Assembly: GCF_008107635.1 (NCBI RefSeq)
Contig: NZ_SDGZ01000003.1
Span: 81,750-145,749 of the forward strand
Direction of reading: 5' to 3'
From: Weissella muntiaci
GTDB taxonomy: Bacteria > Bacillota > Bacilli > Lactobacillales > Lactobacillaceae
DNA length: 64,000 nt
Position numbers and translations under genes: made by a program. Positions 17,432 to 27,500 of this stretch are shown here, one piece after another. Each line of letters begins with the position of its first letter. Positions within the stretch are counted from its first letter, which is position 1. The notes beneath the pieces are model-generated. The model saw nothing but the letters and a program-made list of their open reading frames with translations, was not told the origin of the DNA and made no database searches.

Positions 17432-19380
17432 TAGATTCCACCTCCATACAAGACCTCGTCATCTGGTTCTGGTCTATTTCCTGTAAAGAAAGTTGATTGT
17501 ACGCCTCTTATTACCATCAGAAATTGCCCTTGATGCAACATTGGTAGAGTATTAATTTGATCCATAGTTACGTCGGTTCGGCTTGTAATTTGAGAATAGC
17601 GAGTGAGCTCGTCTTGTGGGAGGCGGCCAACTTGATGATTTTGAAAACGATTGAAGAAATCGCGAATTGACTTTGTTCCTTCAGTTACTTGCTGATTACC
17701 ATCAAGGACAACCTGCTTTAAACCAGGGAAAATCATAAATGTTCCAAAATAATTTTTTCGTTGCTGCTGCATCATTTGATCTGCAAAAATTGCTCCACGT
17801 GGATTAGTTTCATTGATGATGTCATCAGCTTCATCTTGAATCCACCAGAAATACTTGGGTGCAGCGGTTCCATCTAGCATGGTAGCCCTTGAAATCTCAC
17901 CACTTTTCTCACGCTTCAGTTGGGTGAACCCATTCATAACAACATAAGCGCTCATTAACGATAAAATGTTGTAATACTGAGCACTGTAAACTTTTTTGTC
18001 CCAAGCAGACATTCCTGATGTATCAAAAAGAATCAAATTCTCTTTAGATAAATCGGGTACATTTGTATATCCACTGACCTTTGAACCGTACTTTCTAAGA
18101 AGTGCGCCAAATGTTGTGATTATTGAATCTAAGCGTTCATAATCTTTAGGGCTCATGCTGTTAGCCTCTAAAGCCTTAGATCTCAAATAACTGATGAACA
18201 TTTCCAATGTTGGATATGCATCATTAGCCAATCCTAGAACTTTCAGCTTTTCAGGATGATCTTCAGGAGAGCTAGACCACATACCCAGATCTTGATAAAA
18301 GTTCTGCAACTCAGTCGAAACTAGTGCTACTTCAGCTTCACCAGCTTCAGGATTAATCGTACGGTAGTAATTCTCAACCTTATCTAAGTGGTTGATAAAT
18401 GAAGCAATGGTATTGACGTTACCCTCTTCATCTAATTCGGTAGCAAATATATGGAGAATATTTACCATGTTCTTACTACCATCCATAGTCATAACAATGC
18501 CACCAAGATTTTTAATGTGAGGTATATATCGCTGCGATCGATCAAAAGCCCAAATAGTATCGCCTCTTGCGAATAAGGGATCTAAATTTTGATGCATCCA
18601 AGTTGTCTTACCAGAGCCAGCATCTCCAATTACAAGATTGTATGCTGTATTTCGATGTTGACCGTCAGAATGACTGGGATCAAAAGTCACTTCACCTTCT
18701 TGAAAGGTAGTACCTAGCCAGGTACCACGAGGATCAGATAGGAACGTCTGATTGAACGCGTATGTTCCCGCCAGAGCCTTAGCCTTCATTGGAAAACCGC
18801 GATCTCTTAACCCAAGATGTTCAATTTTTGTAGCTGGTTTCAAGAACTGTATAGACTGATTCACCATCTCATCCATGAAAATCTTGGTTTTAAAGTTCAT
18901 CACTTTTTGCCTGAATTCATCTTCTTGTTTGTGCAGCTCTTCAGGCGTTCGAGCGATCAGCATGATACGTGTATACAGACGCTTATAGACATCCAGCCCA
19001 TTCACAGCATTACGTAAATCCTCACGGTCTTGTTGGTATTCGTCGACCGCTAAAATCTGACGTTGCTTATTTTGAAGCTTATCATTAGCAATTCCTTCAT
19101 TTGCATTTAACGCATCGTTCAATGCTTTTTGAACCTTCGCACGATCTTCAGTACCAATCTTTAATTGTGTAATTGAGTTGGGCGTATCCAATAGATTTCT
19201 AAACCACATTTGCTGTTGGTCTTCTTTGGGGTAATCCCAAACAGTGGTAATACTTGCAACACCATCACCATACTCAATATAGTTTGAGTGATAAATTGTA
19301 GGACCTGGATTTTTAACCTCATGAATTAAATCTAGGTCATAACCCCTACCCCTTAACTTTGATGCCTCACTTTTCTTCAT
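17431..19380 (-). CDS. virB4: VirB4/TraE-family T4SS ATPase
   Basis: This is the energising ATPase of the channel. The 649-residue protein has a Walker A motif GDAGSGKTTW near residue 253 and a Walker B region FWWIQDEADDI near 530, plus the long RecA-like domain with an all-alpha insertion typical of VirB4. The N-terminal 220 residues are less conserved. The protein is somewhat short for VirB4, and the upstream gene (19394-20035) resembles the missing N-terminal domain. It is flanked closely on both sides by other T4SS genes. Confidence 0.93.
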   Translation of the reverse strand: MKKSEASKLRGRGYDLDLIHEVKNPGPTIYHSNYIEYGDGVASITTVWDYPKEDQQQMWFRNLLDTPNSITQLKIGTEDRAKVQKALNDALNANEGIANDKLQNKQRQILAVDEYQQDREDLRNAVNGLDVYKRLYTRIMLIARTPEELHKQEDEFRQKVMNFKTKIFMDEMVNQSIQFLKPATKIEHLGLRDRGFPMKAKALAGTYAFNQTFLSDPRGTWLGTTFQEGEVTFDPSHSDGQHRNTAYNLVIGDAGSGKTTWMHQNLDPLFARGDTIWAFDRSQRYIPHIKNLGGIVMTMDGSKNMVNILHIFATELDEEGNVNTIASFINHLDKVENYYRTINPEAGEAEVALVSTELQNFYQDLGMWSSSPEDHPEKLKVLGLANDAYPTLEMFISYLRSKALEANSMSPKDYERLDSIITTFGALLRKYGSKVSGYTNVPDLSKENLILFDTSGMSAWDKKVYSAQYYNILSLMSAYVVMNGFTQLKREKSGEISRATMLDGTAAPKYFWWIQDEADDIINETNPRGAIFADQMMQQQRKNYFGTFMIFPGLKQVVLDGNQQVTEGTKSIRDFFNRFQNHQVGRLPQDELTRYSQITSRTDVTMDQINTLPMLHQGQFLMVIRGVQSTFFTGNRPEPDDEVLYGGGI

Positions 19381-19393
19381 AGTTCTTAGTCCT

Positions 19394-20035
19394 TTAGTTT
19401 TTTAGTTGACGAGTTGGGTCTTGAAGCATTGAAAGAACATTCTTTTTCTGTTTCAATGAAATTCGTTTAGCGTTTATAGCCATGCCGCCCAGCCTAATAA
19501 ATGAATCACGATTTTCCCTAGTCTCGCTCATCGAATCGCCGTAAATCAACGCAGTATAAGCTTGGTGCACAACTACATCTTCAACTGTCTGTAAATTACC
19601 CACGATCTTTTCAGCCGCCATGTAACGACGCCGTAACTGTTCTCGCAAGTTTGCATCAGAACTGTTTTGTAGTTCTTTTAATATTTGGTCACGATTATTA
19701 ATCCAGCTCCGTTGCTGAATTGTAGTAGATGCAGGCATCTTAGTTATTAGGATGTCAAAATCACTTAGATAGGTATTAAGTAGCATGTGATAGTCCTGAA
19801 TAATTCGACTTGCTCCATCTGAACCAATACCATAAACAAAGTCCAAGTCCTTACCTTCAATTGATAGCATGTCTAAATATCCATCAGGCTCACCATCTTC
19901 ATTTGCTAATCTGAGTAAGTTATCTGTCCCCTCAAATTTTTGCCAAGGTAGCAATGAAACTAAAGGCATTGTAGATCTGAAAGACACAACATCCTTAGCA
20001 TTAAGAACCTTGCTGCTTTTTCGTTTGAAAGCCAT
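19394..20035 (-). CDS. VirB4 N-terminal-domain-like T4SS protein
   Basis: The 213-residue soluble protein includes the segment SLLPWQKFEGTDNLLRLANEDG followed by alternating strands and helices. This looks like the start of VirB4/TraE proteins (the CagE-TrbE-VirB N domain). It lies 13 bp upstream of the ATPase gene and appears to supply that domain in trans. Similar separate ORFs precede virB4 in other Gram-positive conjugation operons. The family call is by pattern only. Confidence 0.55.
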   Translation of the reverse strand: MAFKRKSSKVLNAKDVVSFRSTMPLVSLLPWQKFEGTDNLLRLANEDGEPDGYLDMLSIEGKDLDFVYGIGSDGASRIIQDYHMLLNTYLSDFDILITKMPASTTIQQRSWINNRDQILKELQNSSDANLREQLRRRYMAAEKIVGNLQTVEDVVVHQAYTALIYGDSMSETRENRDSFIRLGGMAINAKRISLKQKKNVLSMLQDPTRQLKN

Positions 20036-20037
20036 TC

Positions 20038-20370
20038 CTAGTCCTCTCTTTCTAATGGCAACACTTTGATTGATCCTCGCAATTGAGGGTGGAACATTGA
20101 TTTAAATGACCGTACGGTGACTTCAGATAATACCGTCGCATGTGGATTACTTGGAGCTGGTAACATTGCATAAATCGCCGCTACAATCATCGTGATAATG
20201 AAACCTAGCTGCAAAACCGAAAATTGATACGAGAATGCTGTATTCACAATTACATAGGTAAAAATGCCATGTCCGGCTGCAATTCCTATTCTTTCAAAAC
20301 TCAGCGCCATTACGCGCGCTGGCTTTTTCCAGATATTATTACCTGGCGAAAATGTTATATATTGTGCCAA
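20038..20370 (-). CDS. VirB3/PrgI-like small membrane protein
   Basis: The 110-residue protein has two adjacent hydrophobic helices (IGIAAGHGIFTYVIVNTAFSY and FSVLQLGFIITMIVAAIYAML), then a basic cytoplasmic tail. It lies immediately before the VirB4 genes, the usual place of VirB3/PrgI. It would be the inner-membrane partner of VirB4. The start is a TTG at 20370 after AAAGGAG. It is the first gene of a transcription unit carrying the shared motif at 20442. Confidence 0.72.
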   Translation of the reverse strand: MAQYITFSPGNNIWKKPARVMALSFERIGIAAGHGIFTYVIVNTAFSYQFSVLQLGFIITMIVAAIYAMLPAPSNPHATVLSEVTVRSFKSMFHPQLRGSIKVLPLERED

Positions 20371-20441
20371 ATTACTATCTCCTTTTTTATTCCTTGATTA
20401 ACTACAGGCTAAGAATACTTATTTTTAAAGGCCGAAAAAAA

Positions 20442-20454
20442 TTTTGCGCCAAAA
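20442..20454 (-). promoter_or_regulatory. Shared transfer-operon motif, site 2
   Basis: Exact repeat of TTTTGGCGCAAAA on the minus strand, 71 bp before the VirB3-like start, again directly after a T-run and followed by TTTTTT. See the site at 12964-12976. Confidence 0.6.
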
Positions 20455-20481
20455 AAAAAGACCAGCAAATATTGCTGAGTC
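20451..20481 (-). terminator. Hairpin and T-run before the VirB3-VirB4 unit
   Basis: GACTCAGCAATA and TTTGCTGGTC pair on the minus strand and run into nine T residues. It would stop minus-strand transcription entering from the par region and isolates the downstream transfer unit. Confidence 0.65.
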
Positions 20482-20513
20482 TCATTTCTCTGCTAAACAG
20501 AAAACATACTTCA

Positions 20514-20657
20514 AAGTATAACTTCCGTTATACTTATTAAGAAAATTATACGTATACTTATGATTATATTTCTAATTATACTTTTAGTTATACTTTTAAT
20601 TATGCTTATAAGTATCATTAAACGTATACTTATCATTATAACTAGAGTATAATGATA
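20514..20657 (+). repeat. Putative centromere/operator: 12-nt iterons
   Basis: An AT-rich array upstream of parA is built on the word TTATACTT. From 20573 to 20644 it is a clean 12-nt tandem: TAATTATACTTT, TAGTTATACTTT, TAATTATGCTTA, TAAGTATCATTA, AACGTATACTTA, TCATTATAACTA. More irregular copies lie at 20514-20572. It precedes a ParA ATPase and a ribbon-helix-helix partner, so the usual reading is a parS/parC site that is also the autoregulatory operator. A 43-nt segment recurs at 50074-50116. The remainder of spacer 20371-20734 holds the motif and terminator noted above. Confidence 0.75.
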
Positions 20658-20734
20658 GTTGTAATTGATAATATCCTTGATTAACTACTGTTTATTTCAT
20701 TTTGACAAATACTTTAAACAGCGAGGAAATTACA

Positions 20735-21535
20735 ATGGCTAATACAAAAATTGTTACATTTACAGGTTCTAAAGGTGGTGTTGGAAAGACAACCATTCTA
20801 TTTAATATCTCTTCTTGGCTTGCTACAAATTCAAAAAAGATTCTACTTATTGACGCAGACTTTCAAGCAAGTCTAAGCTCAACTTTCAACGTAATAACCA
20901 ATCAACATACATTACTAGATGTGTTCATGGGCGGAGAACCAACCGTGCGGCACGTTGCAGAAAACATAGATCTGATACCGGCTTCGCCTAATCTCGATCA
21001 AGTAGAAACATTGATTCAAGGTAAAATGTTCCGTGAATACATGCTACTAAACTGGATGCATAAGAATGAAGATCTTATCTACACTTATGACTATGTATTT
21101 ATTGATACACATCCAGAATTTAGTATGTTGACTAAGAATATGATTGCCGTAAGTGATGCAGTGATTGTTCCTCTTGAGCCAAGTGAATATGGCTTTACAC
21201 AACTAAAGAATCAGTTTGAGCTTCGTATGGCTGAATTTAGAGAAGCCAGCATTGATCCTCGTACTAATACGAGTGATATTGACGCACAAGTCTTTTTCGT
21301 CGGTAGTAAAGCACGTACAACCACCACATCGAGTCGCTTATTCCGTGAAGAATTGCTAAGTATTCCTAATAATATTGGGGTCATTAAATTTAGCGAAATA
21401 ATGCCCACCTCGACGTTTACAAAGGTTGCAGTCACAAATATGAGCGCCGACAAACTTCGCTCTTACAAGGGCTATAAGGACCATTTAGTTGATGAGTTCT
21501 CGAAAATCCAAAGAGTAATTGATAACTTGAATTAA
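20735..21535 (+). CDS. parA: ParA-type partition ATPase
   Basis: The 266-residue deviant-Walker ATPase segregates plasmid-like DNA by patterning on the nucleoid. The P-loop GSKGGVGKTT (Lys13 and Lys18) is at the N terminus, the A' motif is LLIDADFQAS, and the Walker B region is YVFIDTHPEF. There is no N-terminal helix-turn-helix, so it is the short type Ib form. I start at the ATG at 20735 behind GAGG; a TTG at 20702 would add 11 residues without a ribosome site. It is the only plus-strand unit within the transfer operon, with parB 17 bp downstream. Confidence 0.93.
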   Translation: MANTKIVTFTGSKGGVGKTTILFNISSWLATNSKKILLIDADFQASLSSTFNVITNQHTLLDVFMGGEPTVRHVAENIDLIPASPNLDQVETLIQGKMFREYMLLNWMHKNEDLIYTYDYVFIDTHPEFSMLTKNMIAVSDAVIVPLEPSEYGFTQLKNQFELRMAEFREASIDPRTNTSDIDAQVFFVGSKARTTTTSSRLFREELLSIPNNIGVIKFSEIMPTSTFTKVAVTNMSADKLRSYKGYKDHLVDEFSKIQRVIDNLN

Positions 21536-21552
21536 ATTTTAGGAGGACGCAA

Positions 21553-21846
21553 ATGTCATTGAATTCAAAAAAAGAACAGCTTGATTCTATGGTTGGTTCC
21601 GATAAGGAAGCAATGGCCAAGGCCATGCAAGAGAATCCATTAAAAAATGCAGTGTTCAATGTTGATAACTTTGTTTCGGATCTTTCGATGAAAAAGTCTT
21701 CAAAGGAACGCAAGCAATCTGTTTCAATCACAATGACGCCTACCATGAAAGCTCAACTTCTTGAGTTAGCAAAGCAAAATGGTTATTCAGGTTTGTCAGA
21801 ATTCGCAGTAGATGTATTTCAAAAGATGATCGATTTTAACAAGTAA
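21553..21846 (+). CDS. parB: ParB-like ribbon-helix-helix centromere-binding protein
   Basis: The 97-residue protein has a flexible charged N terminus and a C-terminal ribbon-helix-helix domain (QSVSITMTPTMKAQLLELAKQN, then GLSEFAVDVFQKMI). In type Ib systems such proteins bind the iterons upstream of parA, repress the operon and stimulate ParA. It follows parA after a TTTAGGAGG ribosome site and is followed by a terminator. The iterons at 20514-20657 and probably 50074-50116 are its expected targets. Confidence 0.82.
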   Translation: MSLNSKKEQLDSMVGSDKEAMAKAMQENPLKNAVFNVDNFVSDLSMKKSSKERKQSVSITMTPTMKAQLLELAKQNGYSGLSEFAVDVFQKMIDFNK

Positions 21847-21847
21847 A

Positions 21848-21889
21848 CAAAAAAGGCCCTGAAAGCATAATGCTTTTAGAGCCTTTTTA
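21848..21889. terminator. Bidirectional terminator between parB and the minus-strand gene
   Basis: AAAAAGGC, CTGAAAGCAT and the complement TGCTTTTAGAGCCTTTTT form a long hairpin with A- and T-runs. It serves the converging par operon and the gene at 21901-22407. Confidence 0.85.
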
Positions 21890-21900
21890 GCTTAAATTAT

Positions 21901-22407
21901 TTATCTAACAATTTCTGTTACGTATTGACTTACATCGGTATCTTTCTTTGCATCCTTCAAATTGTCAAAGTAAGGTTCGTAAACCTTATCTGGATATTTC
22001 GTGGCATATTTATTAAATTCACCATTATCTGCTAACGCACCCCAGATATAACTTACTTCTCCACTATCAAGAGAAGTATCAACAATTTTGGTATTGTCAA
22101 AGGTCTTACTTGTTCCAAATGTATTTTTCTCATCATTTGGGAGCTTACCAGAACCGTACCACTTATACAAATCATTTTTGGTCCATGTGGTTTTATATAA
22201 AAACTTACTTGTTTTAGTAAGATGCACATAATGTCCTTCCGGAGCTAACTCAAATTGCTTCTTAATATCAAGTTTTCGCCACTCAGCATCAGACATCTTA
22301 GCTGCCGCAGCCTTGGTTGGATGAGCCTTAACATATGCAAATGTACCACCACCAGCAATCACCACTGCTAGCAGAACACCAATAATCCACCAAATTTTCT
22401 TTGTCAT
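21901..22407 (-). CDS. Membrane-anchored or secreted protein, family unknown
   Basis: The 168-residue protein has an N-terminal hydrophobic segment (IWWIIGVLLAVVIAGGGTFAYV) and a soluble domain of about 130 residues rich in Lys, Trp and Tyr. The ATG at 22407 is preferred because GGAG lies 9 nt upstream; six extra residues would otherwise start at a codon overlapping it. Terminators on both sides isolate it from the VirB6-like gene and the par genes, so it may have its own promoter. It could be an entry-exclusion or wall-facing accessory protein; this is only a guess from its location. Confidence 0.65.
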   Translation of the reverse strand: MTKKIWWIIGVLLAVVIAGGGTFAYVKAHPTKAAAAKMSDAEWRKLDIKKQFELAPEGHYVHLTKTSKFLYKTTWTKNDLYKWYGSGKLPNDEKNTFGTSKTFDNTKIVDTSLDSGEVSYIWGALADNGEFNKYATKYPDKVYEPYFDNLKDAKKDTDVSQYVTEIVR

Positions 22408-22464
22408 AATTTTCAACTCCACCAAATCGTTTTATTACCTTAATGTTACCTTAATCACAGTGAT

Positions 22465-22511
22465 AAAAAAAGGGTATATCCATATCAATTAATGATGGAT
22501 ATATCCTTTTT
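22465..22511 (-). terminator. Terminator after the VirB6-like gene
   Basis: AAAGGGTATATCCAT and ATGGATATATCC form a long hairpin with A-run and T-run flanks immediately after the stop of the VirB6-like gene. The upstream half of the transfer region would therefore end here unless antiterminated. Confidence 0.85.
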
Positions 22512-22518
22512 ATAATCA

Positions 22519-24501
22519 TCAGTATAATTCAATAGGAGGCATCATTTCGTCTAACTCTGCTTGCGTAGGCAAAGGTGGCATGTTCTGCTCGAAGTCTTGG
22601 TAATTTGAATCATCTGTTGAGGTCATAGTTGAATTATCACCAGGACGGTTATCAGATGAGTCTACAAAACTTGGGGTATTAATCGGCGCCATTCCCGTCT
22701 TTGCCTTAGAATTATTACCAGCACTATTTTGACCTTTAGAAGAACCAGCGTTCATCGGTACATGTACTGTGCCGGTATCACCCTTTGAAGCGGAATTTTT
22801 AGATGTTTGTGGTACCTTATTCGTACTAGAGTTATCACTACCTGGCTCGCCTATTCCACTCTCATCTCCATTTGATTCTGAAGATTGTGGACCAGCTGGA
22901 TTAGGAGGGGCCGTAGGCGCATCTGATCCTGATTGGCCAGCACCATCTTGTCCCGCTTGGTCGTTATTATCGCTCGATCCCATTCCTCCAGATGACTGTG
23001 GATTATTTTCGTCTGTGTCTGTATTTGTACCTCCATCATTTTTCGAGCCACTGCCATCAGGTTTATTGGCATCATCTCCATTTGTTGATTTATTAAGTGG
23101 CTGTTGCATACTTTTAGCCTTATGCTTCAAAGCCAAGTCGTTCGCTTTCTCGGCAACTTTATCTGATATTTTTCCAGAAGCAGCACTAGCTTTGTCCACT
23201 AGGGCTTTAGTTGCACCCAAACCACTCTTAGCAGTATTTCCAGCACTCTTAGCCATGTTTCCAACTGCTCCTGCTGCCATACCTCCAGCTATTAATGATT
23301 GTGCGGTATTACCATGTCCAGTGGGTACACCCGTCCAGTCATCAATTAATGAGAATCCACCAAACAGTCCTTTTGCGCCACCGATCATGATTCCGATTGA
23401 GAGAATTGTATATGGCATTGTACTGAGGCCCATACTTTCAAGCTTAGTCATTGACCATTGAATGAAGGCAAAAAACAAGACTACATTTAATGGCATTAAG
23501 GCCATTCCGATAAATGAACCTTCAATCAGATGCATAATCTGCATGGCCTTTTCACCCTTCAGGTCACGGAAGGCAAACACTAGAATTGTTATCGTGTAGT
23601 AAGCAATTCGATATAAACGCACGACTAATTCAATTATTGCTAGAAAGCCAACAATACTAAACGTTATTTCAGCTCCAATAATTCCCATCCAATTAACCTT
23701 GATCATTGGATAAATTTCATTAAATATTCCACCAGTGAACCATACTCCCTTGTCTAATTCCTCTTTTTGTTCATCAACACCTCTTTTATTTTTGAAAACA
23801 TCTTGATTATTTCTGGCATTATCACCTGTGACTTTTTTAACTTCATTATCATCCATCACCTTTGAAAAGAATGGTGCATGTACTATTGCTGGATCATCTC
23901 CATCTTTAATTGGACTGTAATTTTTGAGCTCTTCGACTTTTACATCAAAGTTTTTATCCGCGACTTTTTCAAGATCCACACTATTATTCTTCCAAACCTG
24001 TACAAGGACATTATTATCTTTTGGTAAGAAAGTATCATTAGCGCTCTTACTAATCGCAGTACCACCTGTAATAAGCCACGGCATAGTTCCAAGCACCATA
24101 AAGATTATTATTATTCCCTTAGGCCATTCCTTACCTTTCTCACCGTTGGTAAGAGTGAACATAAACAGGCTAATGTACATCATGATAGCAAATACTACAA
24201 AGCCAATCGTTGCAAACATTGGTACATACTGTCCAAGGTTGTAGCCAGTGATATCACCATGCGTGTTGGCCACAAAAATTCCACTAAAATCAGCTAAATC
24301 CCAAACCTTGGTCCATGCAGTTAGAACTGCATTACCAAGATCGAAAAATATTTCTGCAATACCATGCATGATCGTTTCAATCATGCTTAGGTACACTCGT
24401 GGCATTGGTGACAGATAATTTGACCAGGCATCATAGAAAGCCGTGTTTGGTCCCCCATCCGGTACTTTCATTAAAGCTGCCAGGTAAAAAATATTTTGCA
24501 T
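22519..24501 (-). CDS. VirB6/TrbL-like polytopic channel protein
   Basis: In the 660-residue protein about seven hydrophobic helices occupy residues 60-420, with a large soluble loop near 170-260. A low-complexity tail of about 240 residues rich in Ser, Asn, Gly, Asp and Pro follows. This is the layout of VirB6/TrbL/PrgH-like inner-membrane channel proteins. The disordered tail is unusually long and ends in an acidic Pro-rich segment (QNMPPLPTQAELDEMMPPIELY) that looks like a binding peptide. It lies 12 bp after the VirD4 gene. Confidence 0.75.
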   Translation of the reverse strand: MQNIFYLAALMKVPDGGPNTAFYDAWSNYLSPMPRVYLSMIETIMHGIAEIFFDLGNAVLTAWTKVWDLADFSGIFVANTHGDITGYNLGQYVPMFATIGFVVFAIMMYISLFMFTLTNGEKGKEWPKGIIIIFMVLGTMPWLITGGTAISKSANDTFLPKDNNVLVQVWKNNSVDLEKVADKNFDVKVEELKNYSPIKDGDDPAIVHAPFFSKVMDDNEVKKVTGDNARNNQDVFKNKRGVDEQKEELDKGVWFTGGIFNEIYPMIKVNWMGIIGAEITFSIVGFLAIIELVVRLYRIAYYTITILVFAFRDLKGEKAMQIMHLIEGSFIGMALMPLNVVLFFAFIQWSMTKLESMGLSTMPYTILSIGIMIGGAKGLFGGFSLIDDWTGVPTGHGNTAQSLIAGGMAAGAVGNMAKSAGNTAKSGLGATKALVDKASAASGKISDKVAEKANDLALKHKAKSMQQPLNKSTNGDDANKPDGSGSKNDGGTNTDTDENNPQSSGGMGSSDNNDQAGQDGAGQSGSDAPTAPPNPAGPQSSESNGDESGIGEPGSDNSSTNKVPQTSKNSASKGDTGTVHVPMNAGSSKGQNSAGNNSKAKTGMAPINTPSFVDSSDNRPGDNSTMTSTDDSNYQDFEQNMPPLPTQAELDEMMPPIELY

Positions 24502-24513
24502 TATATTTCCTTT

Positions 24514-27500
24514 CTAATTTTCTTCATCGTACAGACCTTGAGCCTCTTCTAAACGTCTTAATTCATCATCAGACATACCGGTAGTATCGGTATCCTTGCT
24601 TACTTCAGCATTCTCTGAATCTTCCGCCTCATCATCAGCATCCTGTGATGCTGATGGTGTATGCGTTCGACCATCTAATCGCTTCTGAAGTTCAAACATC
24701 GAATCCATATTTCGATCCAACAAATCGAGCAACTTTCGGTTTGTATTTAACTGTGGCATCGTCGCGAAGAGTTCACCGCGTTCTGATAGTTGTAAGGCAT
24801 TAGTCTGAGGAACCGTTCGACTAAGGTAGTGCTTTGTTGAAAGAATACCGTTAATGAGTTCTTCAATTTCCATTACGACTGACAGATTACTCATTTGATC
24901 TTCAGGTATAAATGGCTCATCCAAGTTGGCAGTAAATTGTTCACGCCACTTTGTTCGATAATCTTCATCACTAACCTGCTTCTCCGACAATTGCACATGA
25001 TCACGGCCATAAGCCTCATCAATGACTGCCTTAAGGTCGGTAGCATCTTTCAACATAGTGCCTAAGTCATCTCCAACACGAGCATTAAGAGAGAGACGTT
25101 CTTGAAGCTCATAGAAATATCTACTGAAGTCCTGGAACAAATCATCATAAGTAAAGTTCTTGATGTGATTCTTGATTGGTAACTTTGTTGTGAAATAGTC
25201 TAATCTGTATGACTTACCAATTAAGTCACGCGAATTAGGCATCGCCGTTCCTTCCGTATCAAAGATCGGTAACGCACGCACAGGCTTCCAATGGCGGTTA
25301 GAACGCTTTGCTGTTCTGAAAACAATTGCCTCACCTTCTAGCATTTCTTCGATGTTTTTCTCTGGCATGAGGGGCACGCTGTCAATTGAAACCACACGAT
25401 TACCTCGATCTTGTTGTTGCTCACCCATTTGTGAGTTAACCAATTCCTTCTGTACTTCGATATTTCCTAATCTCTTTGATACCTCTTCCTTAGTTCCTGA
25501 ATCCTTGGTCTGGAGGTAATACTGAGTCAACATGTTACTTTTAATTTCTTTACTTTCAATATCTGAATAGTGTTTACTTATCTGCACATCATCTTGTAAA
25601 TAAAGATTCACAATATGCCCATAAGTAAGTCCGCGGGTAAGGAAATTTGAAAAGCCTGGAATTTTTGGCCACATCGAGAACTCATTCAATTTGAAAATAA
25701 TCCAACGATCCATCTTCCTACGAGTAATCTGTGACGCAATTTCTGTATTGACCGAAAAAACTTGGCCAATAAACAGCGATGCTAGTGCAGAGTAATTATC
25801 ATTATTCTGCGGAGCCACAATAAAGGTTGCCTTTGGCTTTTCAGAATAACGAAGGTCATACTTTGCACGTCCGTTTTCAAACAACTCGAATTTCAAAGCC
25901 CCTGGTACAATTTTTAATACAGGTTTTCCAGAATACTTATCAAATAATGGTTTACCTCCGATTGAATGCTTCTGCCGTTTTTCACCTTGCAGACGAACCC
26001 AGTCATTTCTCAGATGATGCGGATTGTCATTGCTCTTAAAGTGAACACGAATTTCCCACTGTTCAGAGAAGTATTTTTTAAAAGGATAATGGATCACACC
26101 TGTGCTACTAACCTTCATGGAATCTTGTTCCACAAATTTTTTAGGATCATCACTCAATAGGTCATATAATTCGACGTAAGCTGTCAGACCGGCATAAGCC
26201 ACTGGCAGCATTATCTTTAACATTCTTGGGAAACCATAATCTGATATTTGAATGGTTGACCGTGAAGTAAGCTTTGCTACAGTTTGACTGGCAAACAGAC
26301 TAGAATGTCGTTGCAGTGTGAACATAACTGAAGTTCTCGTATCACCAGTTGACTGAAGGTACGATGCTGCTTTCAGAATCGCTTGGTCAATTATCGGTGG
26401 CTTTGGGTCAAGTTGACTGAGCATTTTAAAGTATTCTGATAAGCCATCCTTGTTTTTATCCTTTGGATCACTAAATTGGCCCAATGAGTTAATAAATTGT
26501 GGCACACTAGCAGGAGTTGCAAAGGTTGGATCATTATGATCAATTGCCAACCAGAGTAGAACAAGAATAATTGCTAGTTGTGTATCTTCGGCCGATTTAT
26601 CCCATTGATCATCTCCTCCAAATTGATCGGTATTTCCAGCACTTCCAATAATCTGTACGATAACGTTTGATTCATCTATTGCTTTGTCCATTTCACCATC
26701 AATGGCGTAATTGAGCGCTACTTGCAAAGGATTCCAAAGTTCTGACCAATAGGGATCCATAATATTAATGAAACTCACATCATATCCAGCTTCCAACAAT
26801 GGAATGAACGCCATTTTTCCATCTTCATTCTTTGCATCAGTATCAATAATATTTGGCTGGATTTCTGCGCGCCTTATTACATCAATCGTCGGATATCCAA
26901 TTCGTTGATCCTTACCAATTCGGGTCGGAGCGGTAATACTAGTATGCGTGGGTGTTGTATCAATCCAATAAAAACCAGAAAAACCACCTTTGACATTCTC
27001 TTGCCCTTGAAACAACTTGCTTCCAATTGGTGTCTTTAACAGTATCTTTCTAATGAACCGGTAGTATAAGGGAAATATCTGCATATTCAGCCCAAATGGC
27101 AGCTTGAGAAACTGGATTACCCACAAAAGTGGGTGAATCGACAAAAATTGTAAAGAGTAACCAGAAATGTGAACAATTGGTTCTCCAGCTTGGCCCTTAT
27201 AATATTTATTTCTATCCGGAATTAACTTATAAACTGCATCAATTTCCTTCAATTCTGCCCACCGATTTTGATTAGTAGTTCGATCACTGAACTTTTGAAG
27301 CCAGTCATAAGAGTTTTTGAATGCTAGTCGTAAGATCAATAGGAAAGTGATTCCCATCAATATCCATGTGATCCATGACCTATCCTGGAAGGTCCCGCCA
27401 GATATCGAAAACATAAAATACCGTTTCAGGTAATCCAAGCTAAACGCCGGATCAATATAATAACCAAGCGGGTTAAATATCAAATTACCCAAACCATTTG

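Noticed and set aside
20514..20657. CRISPR array or replication-origin iterons
   Set aside because: Units are 12 nt without spacers, so not CRISPR; no Rep gene is nearby, while parA and a ribbon-helix-helix gene are adjacent, so a centromere is the better reading.
22769..23461. 230-codon plus-strand frame opposite the VirB6-like gene
   Set aside because: It is antisense to the low-complexity tail of a well-supported gene; its Pro/Ser-rich translation is what an antisense of Gly/Ser/Asn repeats gives, and it has no ribosome site.
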